From Anabaena azotica FACHB-119 (GTDB lineage Bacteria > Cyanobacteriota > Cyanobacteriia > Cyanobacteriales > Nostocaceae): a DNA stretch of 64,000 nt. Of this stretch, positions 9,361-18,697 are shown in pieces; the stretch's first letter is position 1; every line of letters begins with the position of its first letter. The stretch lies in contig NZ_JACJSG010000015.1 in the NCBI RefSeq assembly GCF_014697625.1, positions 62,001-126,000 of the forward strand, in the 5' to 3' direction. The notes under the pieces are model-generated. The model saw only the letters and a list, made by a program, of their open reading frames with translations. It ran no database searches and was not told the origin of the DNA. The translations under genes were made by a program, and so were the position numbers.

Positions 9361-10527
9361 TTTGGTATATTCGAGTGCTTGAATGAGTCCCTGAGTTGCC
9401 TGAGCATAAGTGTAATTGGCTACTATATTACGGCTATTTTCTCCCCATTTTTGTAAACGTTGCCGATTTGCTAATGCTTCCTTGAGGCTATGCGCTAAGG
9501 CAGATACATCACCAGCCGGAAAAACTAAACCATTTTCATAATTGTGAACTAAGTCTTGAGAACAACCTACATGATTACTCACAATTACAGGACGACTCAA
9601 ACACATTGCTTCATTAATAGCTAGTCCCCAAGTTTCTCCACTACCGTAGCTAGGTAAAACAAATAAATCAGCCGCCGCATAGGTACGAGGCATAAATGTT
9701 TGATTTTGAAAAGGGGCAAAGTAAATATGAGATTTTCCTGCTGCTGCGGTTTTCAATTCTGCTTCTAAAGGCCCAGCACCGACAAATAATAAAGATACTT
9801 GGGGAATATTTATTGATAAGAAAGCTTGGAGCAAATCCAAAGGACGTTTTTTCTCTTCCAGCTTACCCGCAAATAGAATTACTGCATGATCTGCGGGTAT
9901 ACCCAATTCTTGTTTCCATGCTTGTGCTTGCTGATTAACTACATCAGTTTGAGCTAAAAAGCGATGATTATCTACTGCATGGGGAGAAAAAAATAATTTT
10001 TCTTCGGCAACTCGATGATAACGGAAATAATTATAATTGGCTTTACCTACATAAAGGCAAGCAGCAAATCGGCGATAAATTTGTGTAATAAATTCCCGCT
10101 TGAGCAAAGCTTTGATATTATGAGATATCAAGAGTCTATGGGAATCACCGCGAAATAACAAGGGAGGTAAATCTTGAGAACCACTCCACAATAAGCGATA
10201 AATACTAGCATAGTTATAAATCATTAACAATACCGCTTCGGGGTGGAATTTCTTGATTTGTGAACTTAAAGATGGATTTTGTAAACCCCAAAAATGATCA
10301 GTACCAGGACGAGAACTGATGTTAGGGACAAATTCATAATCGTATCCGCTTAATAATGGGATATCCCATTGAATTTCTTGCTGAAAACCAGAATCTATTC
10401 GCTTGGTGACACCGAAATCCCATAAATAAAAAACTTTCACAGCTAAACCTGCTGTGTTAGACAAATAATTAAACCAAGGAGAATAATATTGAATGGGATG
10501 GGAAACAACAATTGCCAATTTTTTCAT
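9346..10527 (-). CDS. Family 4 glycosyltransferase with repeat-derived C-terminus
   Basis: From the ATG at 10527 this gives 393 residues opening MKKLAIVVSHPIQYYSPWF, a start typical of this GT4 subgroup. A TTG at 10554 would add nine residues and overlap the upstream stop, but the family fit favours ATG. The donor domain has AVILFAGKLEEKKRPLDLL and the SGETWGLAINEAM glutamate pair. The last four residues (LRLM) and the TGA are encoded by the terminus of the family C repeat at 9181-9360, so the original C-terminus was probably different. It lies directly downstream of the polymerase-like gene. Confidence 0.88.
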   Translation of the reverse strand: MKKLAIVVSHPIQYYSPWFNYLSNTAGLAVKVFYLWDFGVTKRIDSGFQQEIQWDIPLLSGYDYEFVPNISSRPGTDHFWGLQNPSLSSQIKKFHPEAVLLMIYNYASIYRLLWSGSQDLPPLLFRGDSHRLLISHNIKALLKREFITQIYRRFAACLYVGKANYNYFRYHRVAEEKLFFSPHAVDNHRFLAQTDVVNQQAQAWKQELGIPADHAVILFAGKLEEKKRPLDLLQAFLSINIPQVSLLFVGAGPLEAELKTAAAGKSHIYFAPFQNQTFMPRTYAAADLFVLPSYGSGETWGLAINEAMCLSRPVIVSNHVGCSQDLVHNYENGLVFPAGDVSALAHSLKEALANRQRLQKWGENSRNIVANYTYAQATQGLIQALEYTKLRLM

Positions 10528-10550
10528 GCTCTGGCTGCACTCGTATTTTA

Positions 10551-12035
10551 TCAAGGATAAACTGGAAATCGTTGTGTCTTTTGATTATTCATCAAGACTA
10601 CTACAATTCCCATCAATACCATACTAGATTGAAATAAACTAGCAACATAAACTCCAGCACTAAATTCTGACTGAAAACAAAAGGCGAGTAATAACACAGC
10701 AAATAGTGATTGGGCTGAAAGAATTGGTGCATTCATCGACCAGCGAGTGATTTTTCCATACCAAATTCCCAAAATCATCCCCAGCCCAGCCGAGCCGAAA
10801 ATGCCAAAGTTTGCGTAAGATTCAGCTAATAAACCCCAACCAATAGTTGTGGTTAAAGTATCTTTATATGTTTGTAATTTATAATGAATGCTTAAAATAT
10901 ATGTGCCTTCATGACTGCGGATTTTATTGGCGTTTAAGAACCGAGGAACTAAGAGTTCCGGGATGATAGCGTAAGTTGCACCGTTTAAATAAGGGATTGT
11001 ATCTGGACTTTTCTTTTGAGCTAACAGCAGCATTTGAATTAAACTGGAACGTTCGGCAAAAGATTCTCTTTCTTCTGATTTAGATGTGGAGTCATCATCT
11101 TTTTTTCGCATATTCTCGAAGCTATAACCGAGCCATTCTCTAAACCATTCAGGATACTGCCAAGGTTGAACATAGGCTGGTTTGTTGGGGTTAAACCAAT
11201 ATTTACTACGCATCTCATGTTTACCTTGGTGTAAAACAGACAAGCAGGTAGCAACAATTAAAATAGATATAATAGGAATTTTATTACGACCAATAATAAA
11301 GGCGGCTGTAGATACCATAAAGGTAGAAGCCGCACCTACAACTAATAAACCAACTGCGTCAGTTACCATGTAGGTAATTAGCAAGATTAAAAATAATTTT
11401 GCTTGAGATTTTGATAAGGCGCGACTACCTAATTGATAACTCAGCACGAAACTAGCTAGAACAGTCAGCCCTAAAACACCACCACGAACGATGGCAAAAA
11501 TCCCGCTATTTAGCAATAACCAGCCTCCATTGTTAGATAAATTAAATATGATGGCTACAGCCATAATAAACAGGAAAAATTTATTGCCCTTTTTCCCATT
11601 TAATGCGCGATAGTGTTTAGGTAACTTTGGGGGAGATTTGACTAATGGCAACCAAAATAAAGTTCCTATGCCTAAAAATATTGCTACAGTTAGACTAGCA
11701 AATAAATGACTCTCTGGAGAATAAGTTAGCACTGTGGGATGATGTGCTACTAAAGGTAAGCCATGAGTCCAAGTGTATGTGAGAGCAAATAAAGGAAAAA
11801 TAGGCATCCCCAATGCTCGACCAGAACACCAAAAGTAACTGGGCAAAAGTGCAGCTATAGTAATGATAATTGCCGATGATTTTGACAGTAATGAGTTAGT
11901 TTCTGCACAAAATTCAAATAGCAATAAACCTGAAGCAAGCAACCAAAATATTTTTAGCAGCTGTCGCCGTTGATGTCTTTCGACGACTGGTAGCAAGGCT
12001 AATGAATAATAATTGCTGGGGTGGGACTCATTCAT
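10551..12035 (-). CDS. O-antigen polymerase-like polytopic membrane protein (Wzy-type)
   Basis: The 494-residue product is mostly hydrophobic, with roughly ten to twelve predicted membrane segments. One large hydrophilic loop (around residues 270-400) is rich in charged residues, with LLAESYANFGIFGSAGLGMI following it. Wzy polymerases and O-antigen ligases share this topology and the E-x-Y-x-N-F-G type motif. It would join repeat units on the periplasmic face, using lipid-linked substrates. It overlaps the upstream glycosyltransferase by four bases (ATGA). No Wzx flippase is in the window, while an ABC exporter is, so its partner is unclear. Family assignment is by topology, so moderate. Confidence 0.72.
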   Translation of the reverse strand: MNESHPSNYYSLALLPVVERHQRRQLLKIFWLLASGLLLFEFCAETNSLLSKSSAIIITIAALLPSYFWCSGRALGMPIFPLFALTYTWTHGLPLVAHHPTVLTYSPESHLFASLTVAIFLGIGTLFWLPLVKSPPKLPKHYRALNGKKGNKFFLFIMAVAIIFNLSNNGGWLLLNSGIFAIVRGGVLGLTVLASFVLSYQLGSRALSKSQAKLFLILLITYMVTDAVGLLVVGAASTFMVSTAAFIIGRNKIPIISILIVATCLSVLHQGKHEMRSKYWFNPNKPAYVQPWQYPEWFREWLGYSFENMRKKDDDSTSKSEERESFAERSSLIQMLLLAQKKSPDTIPYLNGATYAIIPELLVPRFLNANKIRSHEGTYILSIHYKLQTYKDTLTTTIGWGLLAESYANFGIFGSAGLGMILGIWYGKITRWSMNAPILSAQSLFAVLLLAFCFQSEFSAGVYVASLFQSSMVLMGIVVVLMNNQKTQRFPVYP

Positions 12036-13360
12036 GGCGATTTACTTTGTCCATGACTTGTAAGACATTGATCAAAAATTTGGCATTGCTTTCTGGTCAT
12101 TTCTTTTGCTGTATAAGGTTTGAATGCTGACCAGTTGGTTTCCGGTATATACCCGTTCGGTAGGGAAAGCAATTTGTGAACGGCTGTAGTTACCTGAGTT
12201 AGTAAGTTTTCTGGCTGACTATGGGAATTAAAAGTGATATATTCGCCGGCTTGACATTGTTTGAGAATATCTATTACAGAACTTTGATGATGGAAAATTG
12301 CCAGTATGGGCTTACGGGCTAAAATACAAGGATAAAGTTTAGAAGCGGTGTATGTAGAGTCATTAGAACCAATTAGTAAGATGGCATCGCTATCGGTGAG
12401 GACTTTGAGGGCTTCAAAGTAAGGAATACGCTCAGGATGTTCGCTGACTAAATCTGCAATACCAAGTTCTTGGGCTATTGGTTCTACAGTTTTGAGTGCG
12501 AGTTCCTTTGGTGCATAACTAGTACCAATAAAGTGTAAGCGAACGGACTCCCATACTTGAGGATTTTGACGGCGATCGCACTGTATACTCAAAAATAAAG
12601 CTCGTAAAGCTAGTGCCATATCATCACCGCCTCTACCTACGTAAACCCAATGACGTTTACCATCATGAGGATTAAATATTTTCTGTTGCACCTCAATTGC
12701 AGGGAGTGATGCAAAATCTTGTTCTGGCGCACCAAAGGGTAAAACAGTAAACTGTTCTGGGCGTAACTGAGGATATCGCTGTTGTAGAATTTGGGGATAG
12801 GCAGGTGAAACACTAATTACATGACTAACTGAACTTAATGTAATAGGTTCTAGTAGTTTAGCTTGTAGTTGCGAAAACTCATACTTTAAACGCCCACCTG
12901 GAGGTCTTCCTGCATTGGGTTTTTCGTAGTAATCACTCAGCCAGGGGTCTTGAAAGTCTAACACATAAGGAATACCAAAACGACGTTGCCAAATTGGGCC
13001 TAGTGCCATTGAGTTAAATATAGTGGTAGAAAAATATAATAAATCAAATTTCTGCTGTTGTAAAAGGCGATTACCTGCTTGCAGCAAGTAAGGAAAAGAA
13101 CGCAGACCCAAGCTACCTAAACCAAATTTTCGAGTCTGTTGGATGGGTAATGCTCCTGTACTTGTAACTGGGATCTCCTGGGGTACTGTTTTCTCTAAAA
13201 GAGGGTCGTTAATTCCCTCAACGCTATCTGGACGCACTGTTAAAATATGGGCTTCCCATCCAAACTGTGCCAAATAAGGTAAGGACATTCTTACCCGTTG
13301 GTGATCTGGCGCATTAATGGGTGGAAAGTGTGGGCTGATAATTAAGACGCGATTAACCAA
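12032..13360 (-). CDS. GT4-like glycosyltransferase (TTG start)
   Basis: The 442-residue product begins with RVLIISPHFPPINAPDHQRV, the GT4-like N-terminal domain with an acceptor loop. YVLDFQDPWLSDYY and VISVSPAYPQIL are characteristic of this group. The donor half carries HWVYVGRGG and TYTASKLYPCILARKPILAI, where the usual E-x7-E is replaced by a K/Y-containing segment, as in WcaI-like relatives. The only plausible start is TTG at 13360, with no clear Shine-Dalgarno. The stop overlaps the next gene by four bases, implying translational coupling. Confidence 0.82.
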   Translation of the reverse strand: MVNRVLIISPHFPPINAPDHQRVRMSLPYLAQFGWEAHILTVRPDSVEGINDPLLEKTVPQEIPVTSTGALPIQQTRKFGLGSLGLRSFPYLLQAGNRLLQQQKFDLLYFSTTIFNSMALGPIWQRRFGIPYVLDFQDPWLSDYYEKPNAGRPPGGRLKYEFSQLQAKLLEPITLSSVSHVISVSPAYPQILQQRYPQLRPEQFTVLPFGAPEQDFASLPAIEVQQKIFNPHDGKRHWVYVGRGGDDMALALRALFLSIQCDRRQNPQVWESVRLHFIGTSYAPKELALKTVEPIAQELGIADLVSEHPERIPYFEALKVLTDSDAILLIGSNDSTYTASKLYPCILARKPILAIFHHQSSVIDILKQCQAGEYITFNSHSQPENLLTQVTTAVHKLLSLPNGYIPETNWSAFKPYTAKEMTRKQCQIFDQCLTSHGQSKSP

Positions 13361-13401
13361 GGTTTATACCAATTCAAGATTCAAAGTTACTATCAAGAAA
13401 T

Positions 13402-13433
13402 ACAGGTTACAGGTGACAGGTGACAGGTGACAG
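13402..13433. repeat. STRR heptanucleotide array (GTGACAG)n
   Basis: Tandem AGGTGAC units in the gap downstream of the 13558 gene; same motif as at 34224-34265, 42415-42424, 46382-46409 and 56861-56891. Short tandemly repeated repetitive sequences are a known feature of heterocystous cyanobacteria. Confidence 0.75.
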
Positions 13434-13557
13434 AAACAAGAAAATAGGGAATAGTGACAGCAGTTTCGATATTCGTGAAATAGTGGAAAATAATTTTTCA
13501 GGATTTTTCCTAGTAGAAATAGCCAGCTTGTAGGCAAAAAAATGAATTGTATTTAGG

Positions 13558-14613
13558 TTAATTTTTGGCAAATGTTAAAGATTCAGAAGATAACAAACTC
13601 AAGTACATTTGCTCGTATTTATTGACAACTACATCAGCGCAAAAGCACTGCTCAATACGTTGACGGCAATTATAACGATTAATTTGAGATATTTTTTCAA
13701 TTGCAGTACAGGTTTCTTGAAGATTATTTACTAAATAACCATCTATACCTTGACGGACAATTTCCGGTAAAGCTCCGCGTGGACAGGAAATTACAGGTGT
13801 ACCACAAGCTAAGGCTTCAGCAAAGACAATTCCAAAGGGTTCATCCCATTGAATAGGTACAATCATTGCTAATGCTTGACCAAGCAATTCATTTTTCTGA
13901 ATATCGTTGACTGGGCCAATATATTCAATTCCATCTTTCCCCAGATAGGGGGCAATTTCTTGTTGCCAATATTGTTTTCCTTCTGGTGTATTGACTTGAT
14001 TACCTGCTATAATTAGCGGTTTTTTTGCTTGACGAGCTGCGGCGATCGCTTGATGCGCTCCCTTAATATATTCAACTCGACTGAGAAAAACTAGGGGAGC
14101 ATCTGCTTTAACTTGTGGTTGGAATGTATATTTTTCTAGTTCTACGCAGTTGTGAATTGTTTGCCACAGTCCGCCAGCTTTCTGTCCAATACCACAGATA
14201 TAATCACTACAACCAGTAAAGGTGAGAGAACCTTTAGCAAGTTTTGCACCCCAACTTGTAGTGCGTAGGCTGGGGTTGCGTTGATAAGACATGACTTTGG
14301 GGATGGGAGAACTCAACAGAGGTAATAAATAAAGGATGCGAGAAAAACTGTGGACTATATCAGGTTGAAATTGCTGCACAGCAGACCATAAAACGGCTGT
14401 ATTTTTCAACACATCTAATTTATTTTGAGATTGTTTCCCCCACCAAGGAAAAAATTGACTGGCTTTGGAGGTAGATTCAGGGTGTGCAACGAGTGCTACG
14501 GTATGACCACGACTTTGCAAACCAGTGATTAATAAATCAACAATACGTTCAATCCCACCGTAGAGTTTTGGTGGTACTGGTAGTTCTGGGTCGGCTGTAA
14601 GTAAAATACGCAT
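13558..14613 (-). CDS. Family 4 glycosyltransferase
   Basis: The 351-residue GT-B protein starts MRILLTADPELPVPPKLYGGIERIV, with the GG acceptor loop at 19-20. It has LVFLSRVEYIKGAHQAIAAA, which begins the donor domain, and DEPFGIVFAEALACGTPVISC with the paired glutamates. It is shorter than usual but complete. It is separated from the genes on each side by repeat-containing gaps of about 180-200 bases, so it may have its own promoter. Sugar and acceptor are unknown. Confidence 0.88.
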   Translation of the reverse strand: MRILLTADPELPVPPKLYGGIERIVDLLITGLQSRGHTVALVAHPESTSKASQFFPWWGKQSQNKLDVLKNTAVLWSAVQQFQPDIVHSFSRILYLLPLLSSPIPKVMSYQRNPSLRTTSWGAKLAKGSLTFTGCSDYICGIGQKAGGLWQTIHNCVELEKYTFQPQVKADAPLVFLSRVEYIKGAHQAIAAARQAKKPLIIAGNQVNTPEGKQYWQQEIAPYLGKDGIEYIGPVNDIQKNELLGQALAMIVPIQWDEPFGIVFAEALACGTPVISCPRGALPEIVRQGIDGYLVNNLQETCTAIEKISQINRYNCRQRIEQCFCADVVVNKYEQMYLSLLSSESLTFAKN

Positions 14614-14648
14614 TTTGGGCTGGCTAATGTTGATTAAATGTAAAAATC

Positions 14649-14799
14649 AGGACTTACGCACCAAGGTTATCTGTTGAGACAGGGTGTAGGGGGGTAAGGG
14701 TGTAAGGGTGTAAGGGTTTTAAAGATTTACACCCCTATACCCCTATACCCCTACACCCTTGCCCAAACCCTTGATTTTTCGTTTTTATGCGTAAGTCCT
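14649..14799. repeat. Family A repeat with internal GTGTAAG tandem units
   Basis: AGGACTTACGCACC at the left and TTTTTATGCGTAAGTCCT at the right. The interior has tandem heptamers (GGTGTAA)n facing (ACCCCTAT)n, so the element can fold on itself. Its right end supplies the last two bases of the stop codon of the glycosyltransferase gene ending at 14798. Confidence 0.8.
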
Positions 14800-16021
14800 A
14801 AAAATTTTCCCCAATTAACTGTGATAGTTTACCAATCTGCTGCTCCCAAGAAAGTTTTTCTTGAAAAGCTTGCAAGGAAGCTTTTTTAGCATTATGTAAT
14901 TTATCAGGATGATTTAATAATTGATTAATTGCTTGAGCTAGTTCTATTGGATGATTATTTGTGATCAATTGACCAATGGCAGGATGTTGAGATAAGATTT
15001 CTCTCTGCCCATCGGTATCAGTAGCAATAACTGCTAAACCAGCTTGTATATATTGAAATAGTTTATTTGTAACTGTCAGATTTCTACTAGGAATATCACT
15101 ACGTTCTAAGGCTAGACCAATATCATGTTCAGCGATACGTGATAGTAATTCACTGTTAGGAACAGTAGGGTGAATAAATAAGCGATCGCGCCATTGATCA
15201 GGTACTAATGGTTCTAACCATTGGCGGGAACTTTGGGGATAATTACCTCGTAAATGAATTTCTAAGGGAATTTGGATGTGGGGTAGAGCTGGGAATAAGA
15301 TTTCTAGTCCTCTTCCAGGGCCAATAGTTTGGGAAAACCAATGCAAAGAGGGCAATTTGTGGTTTTGCCGATCGCGCTTTTGCTGGTCGATTTGCGATCG
15401 CTCAGACCAGGGAAAAACGTTATAAATTACCTTGGGTTTGGGTGCGTTGTAAGCTTTGGCTATAGCCTCAGCTAAAACATCAGAAGTAGTTAAGCAATAG
15501 CTGCATTCCTGGGCTAACCGAGCTTCGAGAATTTTTAGCTGTGTAATTGGGCGAGTGATACGTGCTTCTGGTAATAGGTCTTGTGAAAACCAATCTTCAA
15601 AATCCACACCAACTCTCAAACCCCTGTCTAAAAGTTGATTCCCTACCCAAAGCCCCGCTTCTGAGTGGACTATGGTTAAATCTGCACGGGTTTTTAGAGC
15701 AACTTGGAGCATGGCTTTGGCTCCGTAACCGAGAATTTCCGGTGAAAAAATCCCAAAACGTTGAAATTTTTCTCTAGCTAAACGTCCTTGCAAACGAATT
15801 AGCCAGTTGGGGAATTTTTGGCTTGGTTGAAAGTCAATAATGGGCGCAAATCGCCATTTTTTGTCAGCCATGAGTAGGCGATCGCGCTCTACCAATTCTG
15901 GTTCAAACCAAAAACCACGTACTGTAACATCATGGCCTGCATTTGCTAGGGCTGCTGCTTCTTTTTGGGGGCGAGGAGCCGTAGATAAATGTCCGCCTAT
16001 TAAAATTAGTATTTTCGCCAT
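14798..16021 (-). CDS. GT4-like glycosyltransferase
   Basis: The 407-residue product starts MAKILILIGGHLSTAPRPQKEA, an N-terminal domain with a GG loop. It has ALEARLAQECSYCLTTSDVLAEA-like features of the first domain and LHWFSQTIGPGRGLEILFPAL at the start of the second. The donor site reads SRNLTVTNKLFQYIQAGLAVIATD, with N-K-x-x-Q in place of the usual second glutamate. It is similar to sugar transferases of exopolysaccharide clusters. The TAG stop coincides with the edge of a family A repeat. Next to it upstream is another glycosyltransferase, 35 bases away, probably co-transcribed. Confidence 0.82.
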   Translation of the reverse strand: MAKILILIGGHLSTAPRPQKEAAALANAGHDVTVRGFWFEPELVERDRLLMADKKWRFAPIIDFQPSQKFPNWLIRLQGRLAREKFQRFGIFSPEILGYGAKAMLQVALKTRADLTIVHSEAGLWVGNQLLDRGLRVGVDFEDWFSQDLLPEARITRPITQLKILEARLAQECSYCLTTSDVLAEAIAKAYNAPKPKVIYNVFPWSERSQIDQQKRDRQNHKLPSLHWFSQTIGPGRGLEILFPALPHIQIPLEIHLRGNYPQSSRQWLEPLVPDQWRDRLFIHPTVPNSELLSRIAEHDIGLALERSDIPSRNLTVTNKLFQYIQAGLAVIATDTDGQREILSQHPAIGQLITNNHPIELAQAINQLLNHPDKLHNAKKASLQAFQEKLSWEQQIGKLSQLIGENF

Positions 16022-16056
16022 TAATCGAGGATGATTTTGCTACAAAAATCAAACTT

Positions 16057-17049
16057 CTATAATCTTCCCTGAACTTGATGCAGAATTTCCACGTAATTTT
16101 TAGCGCATTGTTCCAAACTCAAATTCTCTAAAATATAATCACGAGGCGCGAATTGTTCACTTTCTAACTTATCTAGAAACTCTGCTAATTTAGTAGGAAA
16201 TTCATTAATGTTTTGAAATTTAATTCCACAACGATGATCCCAATAAGGAACCGAACTGACAGGAGCAAACTTTGCTTTGTGAGGAAAGTAAGTTGGATCT
16301 TGCCAAAAACCGCCCCGATCCCATGCGAGAATCGGTACTCCAGCAGAGAGCGCTTGTTGATATGCGAAACCTTGTGTTTCATGTTCGCATAAAAATATCA
16401 TTGCCTTGCTTCGCTTGAGGAGTAATTCATATTCTTCTTCTTTATAAAATCCATAGCGGATGTTTTCTACCCGCAAGCCCATCTTGTCTAGGCGAGATTG
16501 GATTGGTATTAATAATTCTGCTTCCAGGCTGTCATATTGCCATCTAATTTTATTATAGATAAGAATATCAATATCTTTTTGTGCTGGAGCTGCTGGCTGC
16601 CATCTATAAGTATTAATTCCTGACGGCCATACTGTTATATCCTCATGTAATAAAGTTTTATACATATCTTTCAGCCATTCGCAAGAAACAAGAAGTTTCT
16701 GAATAGGAGCTTTCTGAAAAAGCAGAGGTTCATCACTAGGATGAGAGTAAACGGCTGGGCCAAATATTATGGGATTATGCCATTTAATTTTATATAGGAC
16801 ATGAGGCTTACCAATAATACAAGCAACTTCTTCTGGATGCTTTTTCATGTAACTATATTTATTGACTTGGTAAGGTATACCAAGGCGGTCTAATCCTAAG
16901 CAAAGATTGATAAAATAAATCATCATCCCACCAGGCTGAGGTTTACCTCGGATCAGACGACGAATTACTCGACGGGGATAGCGATCAAGTGGTAGCCAGC
17001 GATCGCTTTCTGGTTCTTCATAAAACAAATTAATTGGTTTTATCTGCAT
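16057..17049 (-). CDS. Glycosyltransferase, GT4-like, with altered donor motif
   Basis: The 330-residue product has a good Shine-Dalgarno (AAGG, eight bases before the ATG). The N-terminal half contains PGGMMIYFINLCLGLDRLGIPY, an acceptor-loop-like segment. The C-terminal half contains AMIFLCEHETQGFAYQQALSAGVPILAWDRGGFW, equivalent to the GT4 donor loop, but the second glutamate of E-x7-E is a glutamine. It may still be active, since this variation is common in divergent GT-B proteins. It lies first in a local group with the 14798 gene and is preceded by repeats and an insertion sequence remnant. Confidence 0.75.
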   Translation of the reverse strand: MQIKPINLFYEEPESDRWLPLDRYPRRVIRRLIRGKPQPGGMMIYFINLCLGLDRLGIPYQVNKYSYMKKHPEEVACIIGKPHVLYKIKWHNPIIFGPAVYSHPSDEPLLFQKAPIQKLLVSCEWLKDMYKTLLHEDITVWPSGINTYRWQPAAPAQKDIDILIYNKIRWQYDSLEAELLIPIQSRLDKMGLRVENIRYGFYKEEEYELLLKRSKAMIFLCEHETQGFAYQQALSAGVPILAWDRGGFWQDPTYFPHKAKFAPVSSVPYWDHRCGIKFQNINEFPTKLAEFLDKLESEQFAPRDYILENLSLEQCAKNYVEILHQVQGRL

Positions 17050-17081
17050 TTTTTTACCTTATTTGCAATCATGTATAGTCA

Positions 17082-17157
17082 CAGCCAAGACAGTTAGGAC
17101 ATTAAGAAAGGAGAAAACTTAGACAACAAAAAACTTTTAACTCTGTCATCTGCTATA
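17082..17157. repeat. Family E repeat (copy 1)
   Basis: AGCCAAGACAGTTAGGACAT..GAGAAAACTTAGACA..TTTTAACTCTGTCA..CTGCTATA. Related copies lie at 34109-34200 and 46240-46339, where they run into STRR (CACCTGT)n units. Non-coding. Confidence 0.7.
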
Positions 17158-17171
17158 TTTACCGAAAAACT

Positions 17172-17549
17172 GGGTTTAAAGCCCCGCCCTTCTAGGGCGG
17201 CTTTTGTGGTAGTATAACTAATAGCGGTAAAGCGCACAAATAAAAGACGAAGTAGGTCAAGCGGACTGCTCCTGATCCGGAAAGACAGGTAGTATAAATC
17301 CGCGCATCTTGTACCGCCACTTGCTTTATGCCGGGAAACCCGTCCAACGCAGTGGCTGACAAATGTGGGAGTAAACGCAGAAATTAAAAACCTTTTCAAA
17401 CGCGGTCGGGCAGTCCGTGTAAGCTTGTGGACGTATCCAAACGGAGAAAGTTGAATACTAGTATTCAGATTTCTAGAGAGGACGGATGAAGCAAGAATCC
17501 TCCCTCCGGGACGCTAACGCGAACGTCTCTTTAGAGCGAGGAGTGTCAA
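17172..17549 (+). mobile_element. Decayed IS200/IS605-like remnant without transposase
   Basis: The left part is a GC-rich hairpin (GCCCCGCCCTTCTAGGGCGGC) next to TAGTATAACTA. The centre has the GAAACCCGTCCAACGCAGTGGC repeat seen widely in Nostocales. The right part ends GAAGCAAGAATCC..GAGGAGTGTCAA, repeated at 3880-3935. Short protein-like tails occur in two frames (ending WTYPNGES at 17454 and VSKRRKLNTSIQISREDG at 17489), but neither has an upstream coding region. The IS605 identity is from recollection of similar ends, so uncertain; a long reverse-strand open frame here is not coding. Confidence 0.4.
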
Positions 17550-17555
17550 TACCTT

Positions 17556-17695
17556 ACTTTTCACGGGCTGGAAAACAGCACTTTCATTTCTCTCCCCTGC
17601 AAGGAGAGAGGCTTTAATTCCTCCCCCTTCCCTTGTAGGGAAGGGGGCTGGGGGGTTAGGTCTGGCGGTGCGCTTTTCCACATAACGTGAAAAGT
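17556..17695. repeat. Family H palindromic repeat (140 bp)
   Basis: ACTTTTCACG and CGTGAAAAGT are inverted termini. Inside, a CCCTTCCCTTGTAGGGAAGGG palindrome is followed by GGCTGGGGGGTTAGG. The same internal palindrome occurs in frame inside the intein at 61536-61575. It lies eight bases from the stop of the next gene. Confidence 0.75.
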
Positions 17696-17703
17696 CAGAT
17701 TTA

Positions 17704-18654
17704 CTACCGCCGCACTTTACTAGCTACTTTTTGTAACCGCTTTGCTGATTTCCACCCTAAAGTATTTGCTACCATGTGAAAAACAACACCACCCTCTGGC
17801 TGCAAATTTGCCCCGCCAAGAGATTGAACTTTGGCTTCTGCTTGTTTAACTAAATCAGGTGCATCAGGGTATGTGGAATAAATAAACCGTTGGAAAGCTG
17901 TAGCACAAGCATGACGGGTGCGTGGGCTATTTTCTGTTGACAACAGATTGTTTGTACCCAATTCCAAAGAACGAAATGCTGATTCTAAACTAATTCTGGA
18001 ACGGGCGCTGCTTAAGTTATTAGGTAAGCCTGATCTATAATAAGTTCTGGCTCCCCAACAAAACTTTACTCCTTTACTAGCCAATAACACGCGACTAAAG
18101 TAGTCAAAGTCATTGATGAGAGATAAACTTTCATTCCATAAACCTGCTTTTTCGGCAATTTTCCGAGGAACTAACCATGCAGCCCCGTGCATCATTCCTC
18201 CCCCTTCCCAAGAAGTAATTAACCAATCAACGGGTGACATATCTGCCCAAACAGGTTCCGCTATAAATTGAGCTTCAGAAATGTTTTGATAAAATCTAGC
18301 CCATTCACCTGCGGCGACAAATTCTGATTCTCTTCCACCCAATAATTTAATTTGCTTTTCTATTTTGTCAGGTGCTAACAAATCATCAGCATCTAAATAT
18401 TCAATAAAATCTCCTTGTGCTTCTCGCAAAGCCCGATTTTCGGCGGCGCTTTGTCCGGCATTTTCCTGACTAATGATTTTAATTTTCGATGAGGCAAAAC
18501 TTTTAGCTACTGCTAATGAGTTATCTTTTGAGCCATCATCTACTAAGATGACTTCTATATTATCCCAAGTTTGTTGTAAGACAGATTCTAAGGTTTCTGC
18601 TAACCAAGCTTCGGCATTGTAGCAGGGCATGAGTATCGAAACTAAGGGTTTCAT
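17704..18654 (-). CDS. Family 2 glycosyltransferase
   Basis: The 316-residue GT-A protein opens VSILMPCYNAEAWLAETL, with VDDGS at 38-42 binding the nucleotide and DADD at 88-91 binding the metal. The C-terminal part is more variable and basic (SAKRLQKVASKVRR). It would be an inverting transferase using an NDP-sugar. It follows another GT2 gene with a 43-base gap, and both have the same length and order of motifs but differ in sequence, so they are not recent duplicates. Confidence 0.92.
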   Translation of the reverse strand: MKPLVSILMPCYNAEAWLAETLESVLQQTWDNIEVILVDDGSKDNSLAVAKSFASSKIKIISQENAGQSAAENRALREAQGDFIEYLDADDLLAPDKIEKQIKLLGGRESEFVAAGEWARFYQNISEAQFIAEPVWADMSPVDWLITSWEGGGMMHGAAWLVPRKIAEKAGLWNESLSLINDFDYFSRVLLASKGVKFCWGARTYYRSGLPNNLSSARSRISLESAFRSLELGTNNLLSTENSPRTRHACATAFQRFIYSTYPDAPDLVKQAEAKVQSLGGANLQPEGGVVFHMVANTLGWKSAKRLQKVASKVRR

Positions 18655-18697
18655 GAATTTGATTATGGTTTAAATAAATAGAATTACTATCCAAAAA

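Noticed and set aside
10528..10554. TTG start nine codons upstream for the glycosyltransferase at 9346
   Set aside because: The added residues are polar and unlike the family start; the ATG at 10527 gives the standard KKLAIVVSHP opening.
17094..17399. 101-residue reverse-strand open frame
   Set aside because: It crosses a known repeat and hairpin region (family E, GC-rich palindrome), has no protein-like pattern, and is explained by the insertion-sequence remnant.
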